Source: Planctomycetota bacterium
GTDB taxonomy: Bacteria; Planctomycetota; Planctomycetia; Gemmatales; Gemmataceae
Assembly (NCBI GenBank): GCA_016872605.1
Contig: VGZI01000058.1
Location: forward strand, 1-32,064
Direction of reading: 5' to 3'
DNA length: 32,064 bases
Positions 1 to 8,807 of the stretch are shown here, piece after piece. The position numbers and the translations under genes were made by a program. The notes under the pieces were generated by a model. That model saw nothing but the letters and a program-made list of their open reading frames with translations, was not told the DNA's origin and ran no database searches. How positions within the stretch are numbered: the first letter of the stretch is position 1; every line of letters begins with the position of its first letter.

Positions 1-233
1 CAATTTGGAGGGGGGTGCATTAGGTGAATTAGACGAAATCACGGGGACTCAGCATTGGTCCAGGATTCGTTGCATTTCGCAAGGGGGTGTGTGAGTGTGG
101 CGGTGCAACGAATCCACCGAGTCGCTGTCGGTATAAGCGGTTACAACCCAAAAAAGCGTTGCACGCTTGCAAAATGACAAAACAGCGGCCACACTTGACG
201 GAGTTGCGGACGCCCCCGCAGTAAACCGAGTCG
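1..233. other. Intergenic left edge, no gene seen
   Basis: This stretch lies downstream of the pyruvate carboxylase stop codon. The short open frames in it are overlapping, lack recognisable domains and have no good ribosome binding site. I see no clear hairpin terminator and no RNA gene. It may hold the 3' untranslated part of the carboxylase gene. Confidence 0.5.
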
Positions 234-3200
234 TCACTCCAAACGCAATAACAAATCTCCCGACTCAACCTGCGCCTGCGGGCGCACCAAGACCTCGGCG
301 ATCTTGCCGGCTCGCTCCGCATAAACCGTCGTCTCCATCTTCATAGCTTCGAGCGTGACCAGCTTTTGGCCAGCCGACACCATTTCGCCGGCGACGACGT
401 TGACGCGGACGACCAGGCCGGGCATCGGCGCGCCGATCTGATTCGGATTGCCCGGCTCCGCCTTCGGATGTGTGTGCACGTCAGCGGCCAATGATTGATC
501 GACGACCGATACCTCGCGCGGCTGGCCGTTCAGTTCGAAGAACACCATGCGCCGGCCATCCAGATGCGGATCGCCCACCGTAAGGAACTTGATGAACAGC
601 GTCTTGCCTGGCTCGATGTCAACGCTGATTTCGTCCCCTTTTTCCATGCCGTAGAAAAACACCGGCGTCGGCAGCACGCTGACATCCGAACACTTCGCCT
701 CGTGCGCCAGGAATTCTTCGTGCACGCGCGGATAGAGCACATGCGTGACGGCATCGCGCTCGCTTGCCGGACGTTTCGCCAGCGTCTCAACACGGCGCCG
801 GGCATCGTCGATGTCGGCCGCCGGCAGCTTCGCGCCGGGCCTGGTCGTTAACGCCTTGCGCCCCTTGAGCACGCGATTCTGCAACGCGTCCGGAAAGCCG
901 CCTACCGGCTGCCCGAGCTTGCCCTCGAAAAACTCGACGACCGATTCGGGAAACGCCAGCTCACGCGTGCTATTCGTGATATCGTCCGGCGTCAGGTTAT
1001 TCGCGACCATGAACAGCGCCATGTCGCCGACGACCTTCGACGTCGGCGTCACCTTGATGATGTCGCCGAAGAGTCGATTGACTTCCGCGTACATGCGGCA
1101 ACAGTCGGCCCAGCGCGATTCGATGCCGAGCGCTTGCGCCTGCTGATACAGATTCGTGTATTGCCCGCCCGGCATCTCGTGACGGTAAACCTCGGCGCTC
1201 GAGGCGAACTGGCCCGATTCGAACGGCAGATAGTAGCGCCGGACGCCTTCCCAGTACTGCGCGGTTTCCAGCAGGGCGTCGAAATCCATGCCGGTGTCGC
1301 GCTCCGTGAAGCGCAGGCACTCGACTAGCGTGTTCAGATTCGCCTGGCTCGTCACGCCCGAGAGCGGCCCCATGGCGGCATCGACGATGTCCACGCCTTC
1401 TTGTGCCGCCATCAGAAGCGACGCGATCTGCCCGCCCGCGGAATCGTGGGTGTGAAAGTGAATGGGAATGCCGATCTCTTGCTTGACCGCGCGGACCAAC
1501 TTCTGAGCAGCGTACGGCTTGCAAAGACCGGCCATGTCCTTGATACCGAGCATTGTCGCGCCAAGCTTTTCCAGTTGCTTGGCGAGGTCGACATAGTACT
1601 TGAGGCTATATTTGTCGCGCTTCTTGTCGAGGATATCGCCGGTGTAACAGATTGCCGGCTCGCAGACCTTGCCTTCTTTGCAAACCGTCTCGATGGCCAG
1701 CTTCATGTTGGGAAGCCAGTTGAGCGCGTCGAAGATGCGAAAGACATCGATCCCGGCCCGTGCCGACTCGCGGATGAAGAGTTCGACAACGTTGTCGGGA
1801 TAGTTCGCATAGCCGACGGCGTTGTTGGCCCGCACCAGCATCTGCATCAGGACGTTCGGTATGGCGGCACGCAAGTCGGCGAGACGCTGCCAGGGGTCTT
1901 CCTTCAAGAACCGCATGGCCGTATCGAAAGTCGCGCCGCCCCACATCTCCAGGGAGAAGAAGTCGGCATGGCGGCTCGCATACACCGGCGCAATCTGCAG
2001 CATGTCATAGGTGCGCATGCGCGTCGCCAAGAGCGATTGATGCGCGTCGCGAAATGTCGTGTCGGTGAGCAGCAGCTTTTTCTGCTTACGTACCCATTTC
2101 GCCAGGCCGTCGGGACCTTGCTGGTCCAGTATCTGCTTCGTGCCATCGGTGATCGTAGGCGTCACGCTCCGCGTGACGAGTTCCTCACGCGGAGCGTGAG
2201 GCCTACATTTCGGCAGCGGCGCCGGCGCTCGCGGGACTGCTTTGCGTTTCTCAGGCGACAAGCTCTTCACCGCGGCCTCGTGATGCCCGTTGACAATGAC
2301 CTCGGCGATGTACGTCAGCACCTTGGTTGCGCGATCCTTGCGTTCCGGCAGATGAAACAACTCCGGCGTCTCGTCGAGAAACCGCGTCGTGCAGTTGCCG
2401 GCCAGGAACGCATCATGCTGCACGAGGTTGATCAAAAAAGGGATGTTCGTCTTGACGCCGCGTACGCGGAATTCTTGCAGGCAGCGTTCCATGCGCCGGG
2501 CAGCATCGATGAACCGCAAGCCATGCGCCGTCACCTTGACCAGAAGCGAATCGTAGAACGGCGTGATGACGGCGCCGGAAAACGCCGTGCCCGCGTCGAG
2601 CCGTATGCCCAACCCGCCCGCCGAGCGATAGTGGCTCAGTCGGCCATGATCGGGCACGAATTTGTTGGCTGGGTCCTCGGTCGTCACGCGGCACTGAATC
2701 GCGTAGCCATGCTGGACGATCTTGCTCTGGTCGCCCAGGCCGATCTCCGGGTCGGAAAGCGGCTTTCCCTGCGCGACGAGGATTTGCGATTTGATCAGAT
2801 CGTAGCCGGTGATTTCTTCCGTTACGGTGTGCTCGACCTGGATGCGCGGATTGACTTCGATGAAGTAGAACTGCCGGGTCTCGACGTCAAACAGAAACTC
2901 CACGGTGCTGGCGTTGTCCAAGCCGACAGCACGGCCGATGGCGAGGGCGGAGTCCCAGATGCTCTTGCGAATGCCGTCGTCGAGATTGGGCGCCGGCGCA
3001 AGTTCGACGACCTTTTGGTGCCGGCGCTGCAGCGAGCAATCGCGCTCAAAGAGGTGCACGATGTTGCCGTAGCGATCGCCGATGAGTTGCACTTCGATGT
3101 GGCGTGCACGGGGGATGAATTTTTCGAGGAAGACGTCAGCGACGCCGAAGGCTGTGCCGGCCTCGCGCTGTGCCTGGTCGATGGCGTCGTCGAGTTCCGC

Positions 3201-3755
3201 CTGGGACAGAGCGACTCGCATACCGCGCCCGCCGCCGCCCATCGATGCCTTGACGATGACGGGGTAGCCGAGTGATTTGGCGAGCTTCCGCGCCTTGACC
3301 TTGTCGCCGATCGGTTCATCGCCGCCGGAGAGGATCGAAACGTTGGCGATGCGGGCCAGCTTGCGGGCAGCCAGTTTGTCGCCGAGTTGTTCGAGAACCT
3401 CCACGCGCGGACCGACAAAGGTGATGCCGGCATCGTGACACGCTTGGGCAAAACGCGGATTCTCCGAGAGAAAGCCGTAGCCCGGATGTATCGCGTCGAC
3501 TTCGTGCTCCTTGGCGAGTCGCACAATGGCGTCGATGTCGAGATAGGAACGCAGGGGCTCGCCGGCGGCGCCGACGCGGTACGCTTCATCTGCTTTGAAG
3601 CGATGCAGCGCGAAGCGATCCTCGTGTGCGTAGATTGCGACTGTGCGAATGCCCAATTCGTGAGCGGAACGGAAGACGCGAATGGCGATCTCGCTGCGAT
3701 TCGCGACCATCAATTTGCGAAATGGACGACTGGCCGTAGCCTTCTCTTCCGGCAT
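234..3755 (-). CDS. pyc: Pyruvate carboxylase, with in-frame palindrome insertion
   Basis: Biotin-dependent pyruvate carboxylase (pyruvate + bicarbonate + ATP to oxaloacetate), cytoplasmic and anaplerotic. It is a single-chain enzyme of 1173 aa, the usual family length. The biotin carboxylase domain comes first (KLMVANRSEIAIRVFRSA, glycine-rich ATP loop GGGGRGM, VEFLFDV, IEVNPRIQVEH). The carboxyltransferase domain follows at about residue 555 (LLLTDTTFRDAHQS, FHTHDSAGGQ), and the C-terminal biotinyl domain carries EAMKMET with the biotin lysine near residue 1139. The linker between the first two domains (residues about 517-534) is encoded by a 52-bp palindrome also found elsewhere in the window (HAPREELVTRSVTPT). 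I chose the ATG at 3755, 15 residues before KLMVANRSE; an in-frame GTG at 3788 would add 11 residues with no better ribosome site. No operon partner is visible. Confidence 0.95.
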   Translation of the reverse strand: MPEEKATASRPFRKLMVANRSEIAIRVFRSAHELGIRTVAIYAHEDRFALHRFKADEAYRVGAAGEPLRSYLDIDAIVRLAKEHEVDAIHPGYGFLSENPRFAQACHDAGITFVGPRVEVLEQLGDKLAARKLARIANVSILSGGDEPIGDKVKARKLAKSLGYPVIVKASMGGGGRGMRVALSQAELDDAIDQAQREAGTAFGVADVFLEKFIPRARHIEVQLIGDRYGNIVHLFERDCSLQRRHQKVVELAPAPNLDDGIRKSIWDSALAIGRAVGLDNASTVEFLFDVETRQFYFIEVNPRIQVEHTVTEEITGYDLIKSQILVAQGKPLSDPEIGLGDQSKIVQHGYAIQCRVTTEDPANKFVPDHGRLSHYRSAGGLGIRLDAGTAFSGAVITPFYDSLLVKVTAHGLRFIDAARRMERCLQEFRVRGVKTNIPFLINLVQHDAFLAGNCTTRFLDETPELFHLPERKDRATKVLTYIAEVIVNGHHEAAVKSLSPEKRKAVPRAPAPLPKCRPHAPREELVTRSVTPTITDGTKQILDQQGPDGLAKWVRKQKKLLLTDTTFRDAHQSLLATRMRTYDMLQIAPVYASRHADFFSLEMWGGATFDTAMRFLKEDPWQRLADLRAAIPNVLMQMLVRANNAVGYANYPDNVVELFIRESARAGIDVFRIFDALNWLPNMKLAIETVCKEGKVCEPAICYTGDILDKKRDKYSLKYYVDLAKQLEKLGATMLGIKDMAGLCKPYAAQKLVRAVKQEIGIPIHFHTHDSAGGQIASLLMAAQEGVDIVDAAMGPLSGVTSQANLNTLVECLRFTERDTGMDFDALLETAQYWEGVRRYYLPFESGQFASSAEVYRHEMPGGQYTNLYQQAQALGIESRWADCCRMYAEVNRLFGDIIKVTPTSKVVGDMALFMVANNLTPDDITNSTRELAFPESVVEFFEGKLGQPVGGFPDALQNRVLKGRKALTTRPGAKLPAADIDDARRRVETLAKRPASERDAVTHVLYPRVHEEFLAHEAKCSDVSVLPTPVFFYGMEKGDEISVDIEPGKTLFIKFLTVGDPHLDGRRMVFFELNGQPREVSVVDQSLAADVHTHPKAEPGNPNQIGAPMPGLVVRVNVVAGEMVSAGQKLVTLEAMKMETTVYAERAGKIAEVLVRPQAQVESGDLLLRLE
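2155..2206. repeat. Palindromic repeat family A, copy 1 (inside pyc)
   Basis: A 52-bp imperfect palindrome starting GTAGGCGTCACGCTCCGCG and ending GCGTGAGGCCTAC. It contains two TCACG(C)...GCGTGA modules, so each half can fold on itself or pair with the other half. The same element, also 52 bp, occurs at 27007-27058, and a longer version at 6730-6824. Here it lies wholly within the coding region of pyruvate carboxylase. It is read in the only one of the three frames on that strand that has no stop. Confidence 0.9.
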
Positions 3756-3815
3756 GTTCCTGGTCCCGTAGTGCCGAGAACTTACCACGGTCCGGCTACA
3801 TCTTGCGACCGAGCA

Positions 3816-3839
3816 CCGAGTACTCGGTACTGAGTACCC
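3816..3839. repeat. GTACTC-type palindromic element
   Basis: Short run of overlapping inverted GTAC-centred words (GAGTACTCGGTACTGAGTAC). It lies about 60 bases upstream of the pyc start codon. Only one copy is seen in the window, so family status is inferred from its similarity in style to the other palindromes. Confidence 0.5.
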
Positions 3840-4121
3840 GTGGTCCCTTCCTGGCCGCCGGTACTTCGGACTCGGCTTTCAGCACGCGGCATCGGCGCCG
3901 TGGCTTGTTGTCTTATGCACGGATGCCGTCATCGGAAACAGGCGTCGTTGCAGCCGACTCAAAGCGTCTCACTCGACAGCGTGGGGTGTCGCTTCCCGAT
4001 GGCATTGCCCGAACGTGGGTCGGCGGATGCGCACGGCATGTGATCTACGCTGTGGACCTGGCGCGCGTAAGCCAGGACTGCCCTCCCATGCGCGTCTGGT
4101 TAGTTGAACAGCGCTACATAA

Positions 4122-4195
4122 GTGGCTAGGCTTTTCAGCATGACGCAGAGCACCCAAGGTCGTCAAAATGCGTCAGGCTGGAAAGCCTAACCTAC
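4122..4195. repeat. Inverted repeat, TAGGCTTTCCAGCCTGACGCA type
   Basis: Two arms of 21 bases (TAGGCTTTTCAGCATGACGC... at 4127-4147 and its complement at 4169-4189) match with two mismatches around a loop of about 21 bases. The element ends about 45 bases downstream of the propeller gene stop, reading on the minus strand. It could act as its transcription terminator, though no T-tract follows. Confidence 0.75.
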
Positions 4196-4239
4196 GAACT
4201 AGCGCTGTCGTGTTACGTTGCCTACGCCGAACCAAGGCG

Positions 4240-5466
4240 TCACTTGCCGGCGATATCGAAGCAGTACACGTTGCTGTGATCGCGGACGTACATACGTTTG
4301 TCTGCGATGGTGACGGACGTGCGGTTCTTTTGGCCGATCCCTTTGAAGCGAGAGACTTCATCGTACTTCGACGAATTGCAATTGGCCAACACGAGGTCGC
4401 CGTTGTGCATACTGATGTAGAGGTGGCCGTCGGCTTGGGTGAGGGCGCATTTCCCGAAGTTCTTGACAGTCCACATCAACTTGCCGTTCTTGGCGTCGAC
4501 GCAGTTGAGGTGCATTTTCTTGACGTCGAAATGGCCGGTGATGCCGTAGAGGTAGCCGTCGTGGTACACCGCGTTGGCCCAGTAGTTTTCCATGACGCTC
4601 TTTTTGCCTTTGCTCTCCCAGGCGATCTTGGGATCGGCGGCGGAAAGCTCAAACATGGCACAGCCGACGTCCTCGCCGGAGGAGACGAAGAGGCGGTCCT
4701 TGCCGATGAGAAGCGGGGTGCAGATGTTGCACTCGTAGCCGGTCTTCCATTGAACGCGCCAGAGTTCTTTGCCGGTGTCGGCGGTCATGGCGAAGAGTCC
4801 GTCGGCGTTGAAGAAGACGATCTGCTTTTGGCCCGCGATGGTGATGGGGTGCGGAGTGGCGTACCCGGCCTGGTCGTCTCCGCCGCCTTTCCAGACGACC
4901 TTGCCATCGGCCTTGTTGAACGCGGCGGCGGCGGCGCCTTTGGCGCCGGGCAGTGCATAGACGAGGTCGCCCTGAACTAGCGGCGAGGCGGCTAGGCCCC
5001 AGTTCAGCTTCTTGCCTCCCAGGTCCTTGAGCAGATCGACCGACCAGACAATGGCCCCCTTCTCCACCTCAAGGCAGACGAGCGGACCGCTGGGGGAATG
5101 GACGTAGACGTGCTTGCCGTCGATACTCGGCGTGCCGCGCGGACCGTTGCCGTACGTGTTGTCGTACGCAGAGGCGATCTTGGTCTCCCAGAGCTTAGTG
5201 CCTTTGACGGGATCGAGCGCAAGGACAAACTCGCCGCCGTCGTGCTGGACCTGGGTGATGGCCCGTCCTCCGGAGATGGCGACGGTGGAGTAGCCTTCGC
5301 CACCGGGGACCTTCCAGAGCAGCTTCGGACCTCCCTTGGGCCAGGAGCTGAGTAATCCGGTTTCCGGCGAAGTGCCGTTGCGATTCGGACCAAGCCAGTG
5401 CGGCCAATCGGCGGCGCTCACGGGGAGCACGACGGCCAGCAAGACGATGATTGCGAGTTTCTTCAT
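4240..5466 (-). CDS. Secreted PQQ-like beta-propeller protein
   Basis: Protein of 408 aa made of repeated beta-propeller blades of the PQQ/BamB-like type (for example GTKLWETKIAS, GKELWRVQWKTGYE, NGKLMWTVKNFG). It opens with a signal peptide (MKKLAIIVLLAVVLPVSAA), then the segment DWPHWLGPNRNGTSPETGLL, which is typical of planctomycete secreted propeller proteins. It is probably periplasmic or exported. A binding or scaffold role is likely, because the residues of a true quinoprotein alcohol dehydrogenase are not evident. The start at 5466 is supported by GGAGG seven bases upstream; the longer frame to 5496 is not. It stands alone, diverging from the dehydrogenase gene at 5620. Confidence 0.85.
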   Translation of the reverse strand: MKKLAIIVLLAVVLPVSAADWPHWLGPNRNGTSPETGLLSSWPKGGPKLLWKVPGGEGYSTVAISGGRAITQVQHDGGEFVLALDPVKGTKLWETKIASAYDNTYGNGPRGTPSIDGKHVYVHSPSGPLVCLEVEKGAIVWSVDLLKDLGGKKLNWGLAASPLVQGDLVYALPGAKGAAAAAFNKADGKVVWKGGGDDQAGYATPHPITIAGQKQIVFFNADGLFAMTADTGKELWRVQWKTGYECNICTPLLIGKDRLFVSSGEDVGCAMFELSAADPKIAWESKGKKSVMENYWANAVYHDGYLYGITGHFDVKKMHLNCVDAKNGKLMWTVKNFGKCALTQADGHLYISMHNGDLVLANCNSSKYDEVSRFKGIGQKNRTSVTIADKRMYVRDHSNVYCFDIAGK

Positions 5467-5542
5467 GGTAATTCCTCCAAAGGTTTGAGATGGCATTGTA
5501 GTCGGCGTGCTGATGGATTGATAGGAAAATCCTTCCCTTCCT

Positions 5543-5580
5543 CGTTTAGCGCCCGCCTGACGGCATGCGGGCGCTAAACG
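5543..5580. repeat. Palindromic repeat family B, copy 1 (38 bp)
   Basis: Perfect-arm hairpin starting CGTTTAGCGCCCGC and ending GCGGGCGCTAAACG, 38 bp in total. It lies between two divergent genes, so it cannot be the terminator of either neighbour. Two other copies with the same outer arm and the same length are at 14501-14538 and 20205-20242. Confidence 0.9.
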
Positions 5581-5619
5581 AATACTCTGATACGGTCATG
5601 CCCTGGGAAACCTAACACC

Positions 5620-6729
5620 ATGCCGACCAAGAATTCGTTTCACATCGCAGTTTTGCCCGGCGACGGCATCGGCATCGACGTGACGGCCGAGGCGGTGCGC
5701 GTGTTGCGTGCTGTCGAAGCCAAGCTGGGCGGCTTCACGCTGACGACGACGACACACGAATCGGGAGCGATCTGCTACAAGCGCACCGGCGAAGATTTGC
5801 CGGCCGACACGCTCGACGCCTGTCGCCGCGCCGACGCCGTGCTGTTGGGCGCCATGGGGCATCCCGACATCCGTAAGCCGGACGGCACCGAGCTGACGCC
5901 GCAAGTGACGTTGCGCGTCAAGCTCGACCTTTACGCCGGCGTGCGTCCGTGCAAGCTCTACGCCGGCGCGCAAACGCCGCTCGTCGATACCAAGCCGGGC
6001 GACATCGATTTCGTCATCTTGCGTGAGCAGACCGAAGGGTTGTTCGCCTCGTTGCAAGCGGGAATCCTGCTGCACGATCAGGTCGCAACCGACACGCTCG
6101 TGATGACACGCCGCGGCATTGAACGCATCTGCGAGTTCGCGTTTTGCCTGGCCCAAGAGGGCACATCTTCACGCCCACCGCGCGCCTCGCCGAGCGTGAC
6201 GTGCGTGGACAAGGCGAACATCTTCAAGAGCTATGCGTTCTTCCGAAAGGTATTCGACGAGGTCGCAGCGGCATATCCGTCGATTCGGAAACAGCACGCC
6301 TACATCGACGCGATGGCGCTTCACTTGGTGCAAAAGCCGGCGCGGTTCGACGTGATCGTGACGGAAAACATGTTCGGCGACATCCTCTCGGATCTTGGCG
6401 CCGGCTTGATCGGCGGAATGGGCATGGCGCCGTCGGCGGACATCGGCGACGATCACGCGGTGTTTCAGCCTGCGCACGGGACGGCGCCCGACATCGCCGG
6501 CAAAGGAATCGCCAATCCGATCGCGGCGATTCTGTCGGCGGGCATGATGCTCGATTGGCTTGGCCGGCGCCACGACCATCGCGACCTCCGACGCGGCGGC
6601 GAGCTTATCGAGCAAGCGGTCATGGATATCCTGGCGAACGGAAATACGTTGCCCGTGGATCAAGGGGGATCGGCATCGACGCAACAGGTTGGAGGAGCCA
6701 TCGCGGAACGTCTCGGCACTTTGAGTTAG
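5620..6729 (+). CDS. Isocitrate/isopropylmalate dehydrogenase family enzyme
   Basis: NAD(P)-dependent beta-hydroxyacid oxidative decarboxylase of 369 aa, the usual size for the family. It has the N-terminal LPGDGIG motif, the substrate helix region [27 protein letters not shown], the lysine segment [10 protein letters not shown], and the metal and nucleotide signature [18 protein letters not shown] followed by [15 protein letters not shown]. The last motif and the length fit 3-isopropylmalate dehydrogenase (leucine synthesis) best, but tartrate- or isocitrate-type substrates cannot be excluded, so no symbol is given. An unusual short insert, [13 protein letters not shown], precedes VDKAN where the family normally has a tight turn. 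No other leu genes are adjacent. A family A palindrome starts at the first base after its stop codon. Confidence 0.85.
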   Translation: MPTKNSFHIAVLPGDGIGIDVTAEAVRVLRAVEAKLGGFTLTTTTHESGAICYKRTGEDLPADTLDACRRADAVLLGAMGHPDIRKPDGTELTPQVTLRVKLDLYAGVRPCKLYAGAQTPLVDTKPGDIDFVILREQTEGLFASLQAGILLHDQVATDTLVMTRRGIERICEFAFCLAQEGTSSRPPRASPSVTCVDKANIFKSYAFFRKVFDEVAAAYPSIRKQHAYIDAMALHLVQKPARFDVIVTENMFGDILSDLGAGLIGGMGMAPSADIGDDHAVFQPAHGTAPDIAGKGIANPIAAILSAGMMLDWLGRRHDHRDLRRGGELIEQAVMDILANGNTLPVDQGGSASTQQVGGAIAERLGTLS

Positions 6730-6824
6730 GTAGCCATCACGCTCCGCGTGATGAATTGCAGCCGAAAAACACCATGCCTGAATGGGGCCTCCTGCCCCAC
6801 CATCACGCGGAGCGTGATGTCTAC
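6730..6824. repeat. Palindromic repeat family A, copy 2 (long loop)
   Basis: Arms GTAGCCATCACGCTCCGCG and CACGCGGAGCGTGATGTCTAC flank an interior of about 45 bases, giving 95 bp against 52 bp in the other two copies. It begins immediately after the TAG of the dehydrogenase gene and ends 23 bases before the stop of the convergent hybrid kinase. It may therefore serve as a two-way terminator for the convergent pair. Confidence 0.85.
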
Positions 6825-6847
6825 GATTCATCATCGCGGCCGGCTCG

Positions 6848-8770
6848 TTAGTCTTGCGTTGTTGGCGACAGAGCATTATGAACCGCGTACCAGAGTTCAT
6901 TCATGCGGAACGGCTTGCGGAGGAGTCCGGCCGCCCCTTCACTCAGGAGCGCCGAAGCCTGTTCCGCTTGTACAAGGCCGGTGCAGAGCAGGACTGGGAT
7001 CGCCGGATAGGTCCGGTGGATGCGTTCGAAGTTCGCCCGGCCATCCTCCTTCGGGATCATCCAGTCGAGCACGATGAGGTCAACGGGCTGTGTCGCGAGT
7101 ATCTGCCACGCCTCGACGCCATTGGCCGCCGCGATGACGGAGTGCCCGGCGATTTCCAGGAATCGGCGAATGACGTCGAGGACGGCTCGTTCGTCATCGA
7201 CAACGAGGATTTGTTTTCGCGGTGAAACGTCCGGCTCAAGGACCGTGACATTCGCTGCCGTAAGATCGGGGACCGGCTGGGCCAGGCGAGGCATGTAGAG
7301 CCCCATCGTCGTGCCTTTGCCGGCTTCGCTGTCAATCGTCAAGAACCCGTTATGCCCGGTGACGATGCCGAAGGCGACGGGGAGCCCGAGGCCGGTGCCT
7401 TGGCCGACGTCCTTGGTGGTGAAAAAAGGATCGAGCGCCTGCGCCAGGATTTCTGGAGTCATGCCGGCGCCGCGGTCTTGCACCTCGATGACCATATAGT
7501 CGTCGGGGGGCACGTTTTGCGGGAACGCGGGCAACTCGCCGGCGAGTGTCCGATGGTACAATCGGTACATGATCGGCGCCGGCTGCGGCTTAGGCATGGC
7601 GTCGCGGGCGTTGAGTGTCAGGTTGATCAACACTTGCTGCATCTGGTTGGCGTCCGCCAGCGCCATCCATGCTTCGTTTTCGGCGGGCGGCTCGATTTGG
7701 AGGGCGACTTCGATGTTCAAGCTTCGTTGCGCCAGGTTACGCGTGCCTTCAAGTAGTTTGATCAAATCGGTCGGACCGCGAACCAGCGATGGCTTTCGTG
7801 CGAATGCCAGGAGTTGGCGCGTCAAATTGGCCGCGCGATCGGTGAGCTGAACGATAAACTCGAGAAATTCTTTGATGTTGGGGGCCACGTTGCGTTCGCG
7901 CAGGCCCAACGACGCATATCCTTGAATGCCTGCGAGAAGATTATTGAACTCATGCGCAACGCCGCCTGCAAGCGTACCCACGCTATGCATCTTCTGGGCC
8001 TGCACCAGCTGGCGTTCCATCTGCTTGCGTTCGGAGATTTCGCGGTAGATGCCGACAAAATGCGTCATCTGCCCGCGTGAATCGAAGATCGGCGAGATGG
8101 TGAGCGACGTGTCCAGCAGGGTGCCGTCTTTGCGCTGATTGACCAATTCGCCCTGCCAGCTACTGCGATCGCGGAGCACCTTCCACATGCTGTCGATGGC
8201 TTTTTTCGACTGCTGCTCGCTGCGAAAAAGTTCGCTGGCGTTTTTTCCGAGCACTTCGAGTCGACTGTACCCGAACATGTGTTCCAGCGCGGCGTTGACG
8301 TGGTGGACCGTTCCCTGCAGGTCGGTGATGATGATGCCGTCGCGTGTCGATTCGAGGGCTGCGATCAACAGATTGTTGGTCTGCTGCAGCCGATGCCGAG
8401 TGACCGCCTCGCCGACGCGCTTGGGCAGCTCTTCGAGATACGAACTGGACTGGTCGCGGACAACGTAATCGAGAGCGCCTTCGCGCAGAACGCGCGTGGC
8501 GAGTTGCTGGTCGCCGTAGGCCGTGATCATCAGAATCGGCGTGCGCACACTGTCTGCCGCCAGGCGCTGCAACAGTTCGCTTCCCTTCATGTCCTCGAGA
8601 AAATAATCCAGCACGACGAGGTCGAAAGGAAGCTGATTGAGCACGATTAGGGCGTCGGCGCCGGTATGACAGACGGTCACGTCGTGGCCGGCGCGCTCCA
8701 GGCAGCGCCGAGTCACGAAGGCGATGTCGTCGTTGTCTTCCACCAAAAATAACCGCAGCGGTTCTGCCAT
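6848..8770 (-). CDS. Hybrid sensor histidine kinase (REC-PAS-HK-REC)
   Basis: Cytoplasmic 640-aa hybrid kinase with no membrane segment. A receiver domain spans about residues 5-125, with acidic pair E11/D12 and phospho-acceptor D55 in LVVLDY. Its conserved lysine appears to be arginine (R105 in DYVVRDQ). A PAS domain follows (about 135-245, NAALEHMFGYSRLEVLGK). The HisKA domain has H273 (AHEFNN). The ATPase domain has an N box (NLTLNARDAM), DRGAGM, and DPFFTTK with GTGLGL. The second receiver has D569 (LIVLDW) and K619 (RKPF). ATG 8770 has GGAA upstream and starts just before the receiver fold; an ATG at 8794 is possible. It follows the histidine-protein gene by 37 bases and is probably co-transcribed with it. 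No transmembrane sensor means the signal is probably cytosolic or received through the first receiver. Confidence 0.92.
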   Translation of the reverse strand: MAEPLRLFLVEDNDDIAFVTRRCLERAGHDVTVCHTGADALIVLNQLPFDLVVLDYFLEDMKGSELLQRLAADSVRTPILMITAYGDQQLATRVLREGALDYVVRDQSSSYLEELPKRVGEAVTRHRLQQTNNLLIAALESTRDGIIITDLQGTVHHVNAALEHMFGYSRLEVLGKNASELFRSEQQSKKAIDSMWKVLRDRSSWQGELVNQRKDGTLLDTSLTISPIFDSRGQMTHFVGIYREISERKQMERQLVQAQKMHSVGTLAGGVAHEFNNLLAGIQGYASLGLRERNVAPNIKEFLEFIVQLTDRAANLTRQLLAFARKPSLVRGPTDLIKLLEGTRNLAQRSLNIEVALQIEPPAENEAWMALADANQMQQVLINLTLNARDAMPKPQPAPIMYRLYHRTLAGELPAFPQNVPPDDYMVIEVQDRGAGMTPEILAQALDPFFTTKDVGQGTGLGLPVAFGIVTGHNGFLTIDSEAGKGTTMGLYMPRLAQPVPDLTAANVTVLEPDVSPRKQILVVDDERAVLDVIRRFLEIAGHSVIAAANGVEAWQILATQPVDLIVLDWMIPKEDGRANFERIHRTYPAIPVLLCTGLVQAEQASALLSEGAAGLLRKPFRMNELWYAVHNALSPTTQD

Positions 8771-8807
8771 GACTCGGTTCCGTATCAGACCCATCCATCG
8801 CGCCTGG

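Larger units (their letters stand above)
3756..4239. other. Intergenic region between pyc and propeller gene
   Basis: About 480 bases with no convincing gene. It should contain the pyc promoter (reading leftwards) and the 3' end of no other gene. Two palindromic elements lie in it, at 3816-3839 and 4122-4195. The open frames on the + strand here start inside the first element and have no recognisable domain, so I do not call them. Confidence 0.6.

Noticed and set aside
1401-3275. 624-codon open frame on the + strand opposite pyruvate carboxylase
   Set aside because: It is exactly antisense to conserved pyc domains, has no recognisable domain or ribosome site and is expected in GC-rich DNA from codon bias.
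3803-4129. Short + strand frames in the gap upstream of pyc
   Set aside because: They start inside a palindromic element, have no ribosome site and no recognisable domain.
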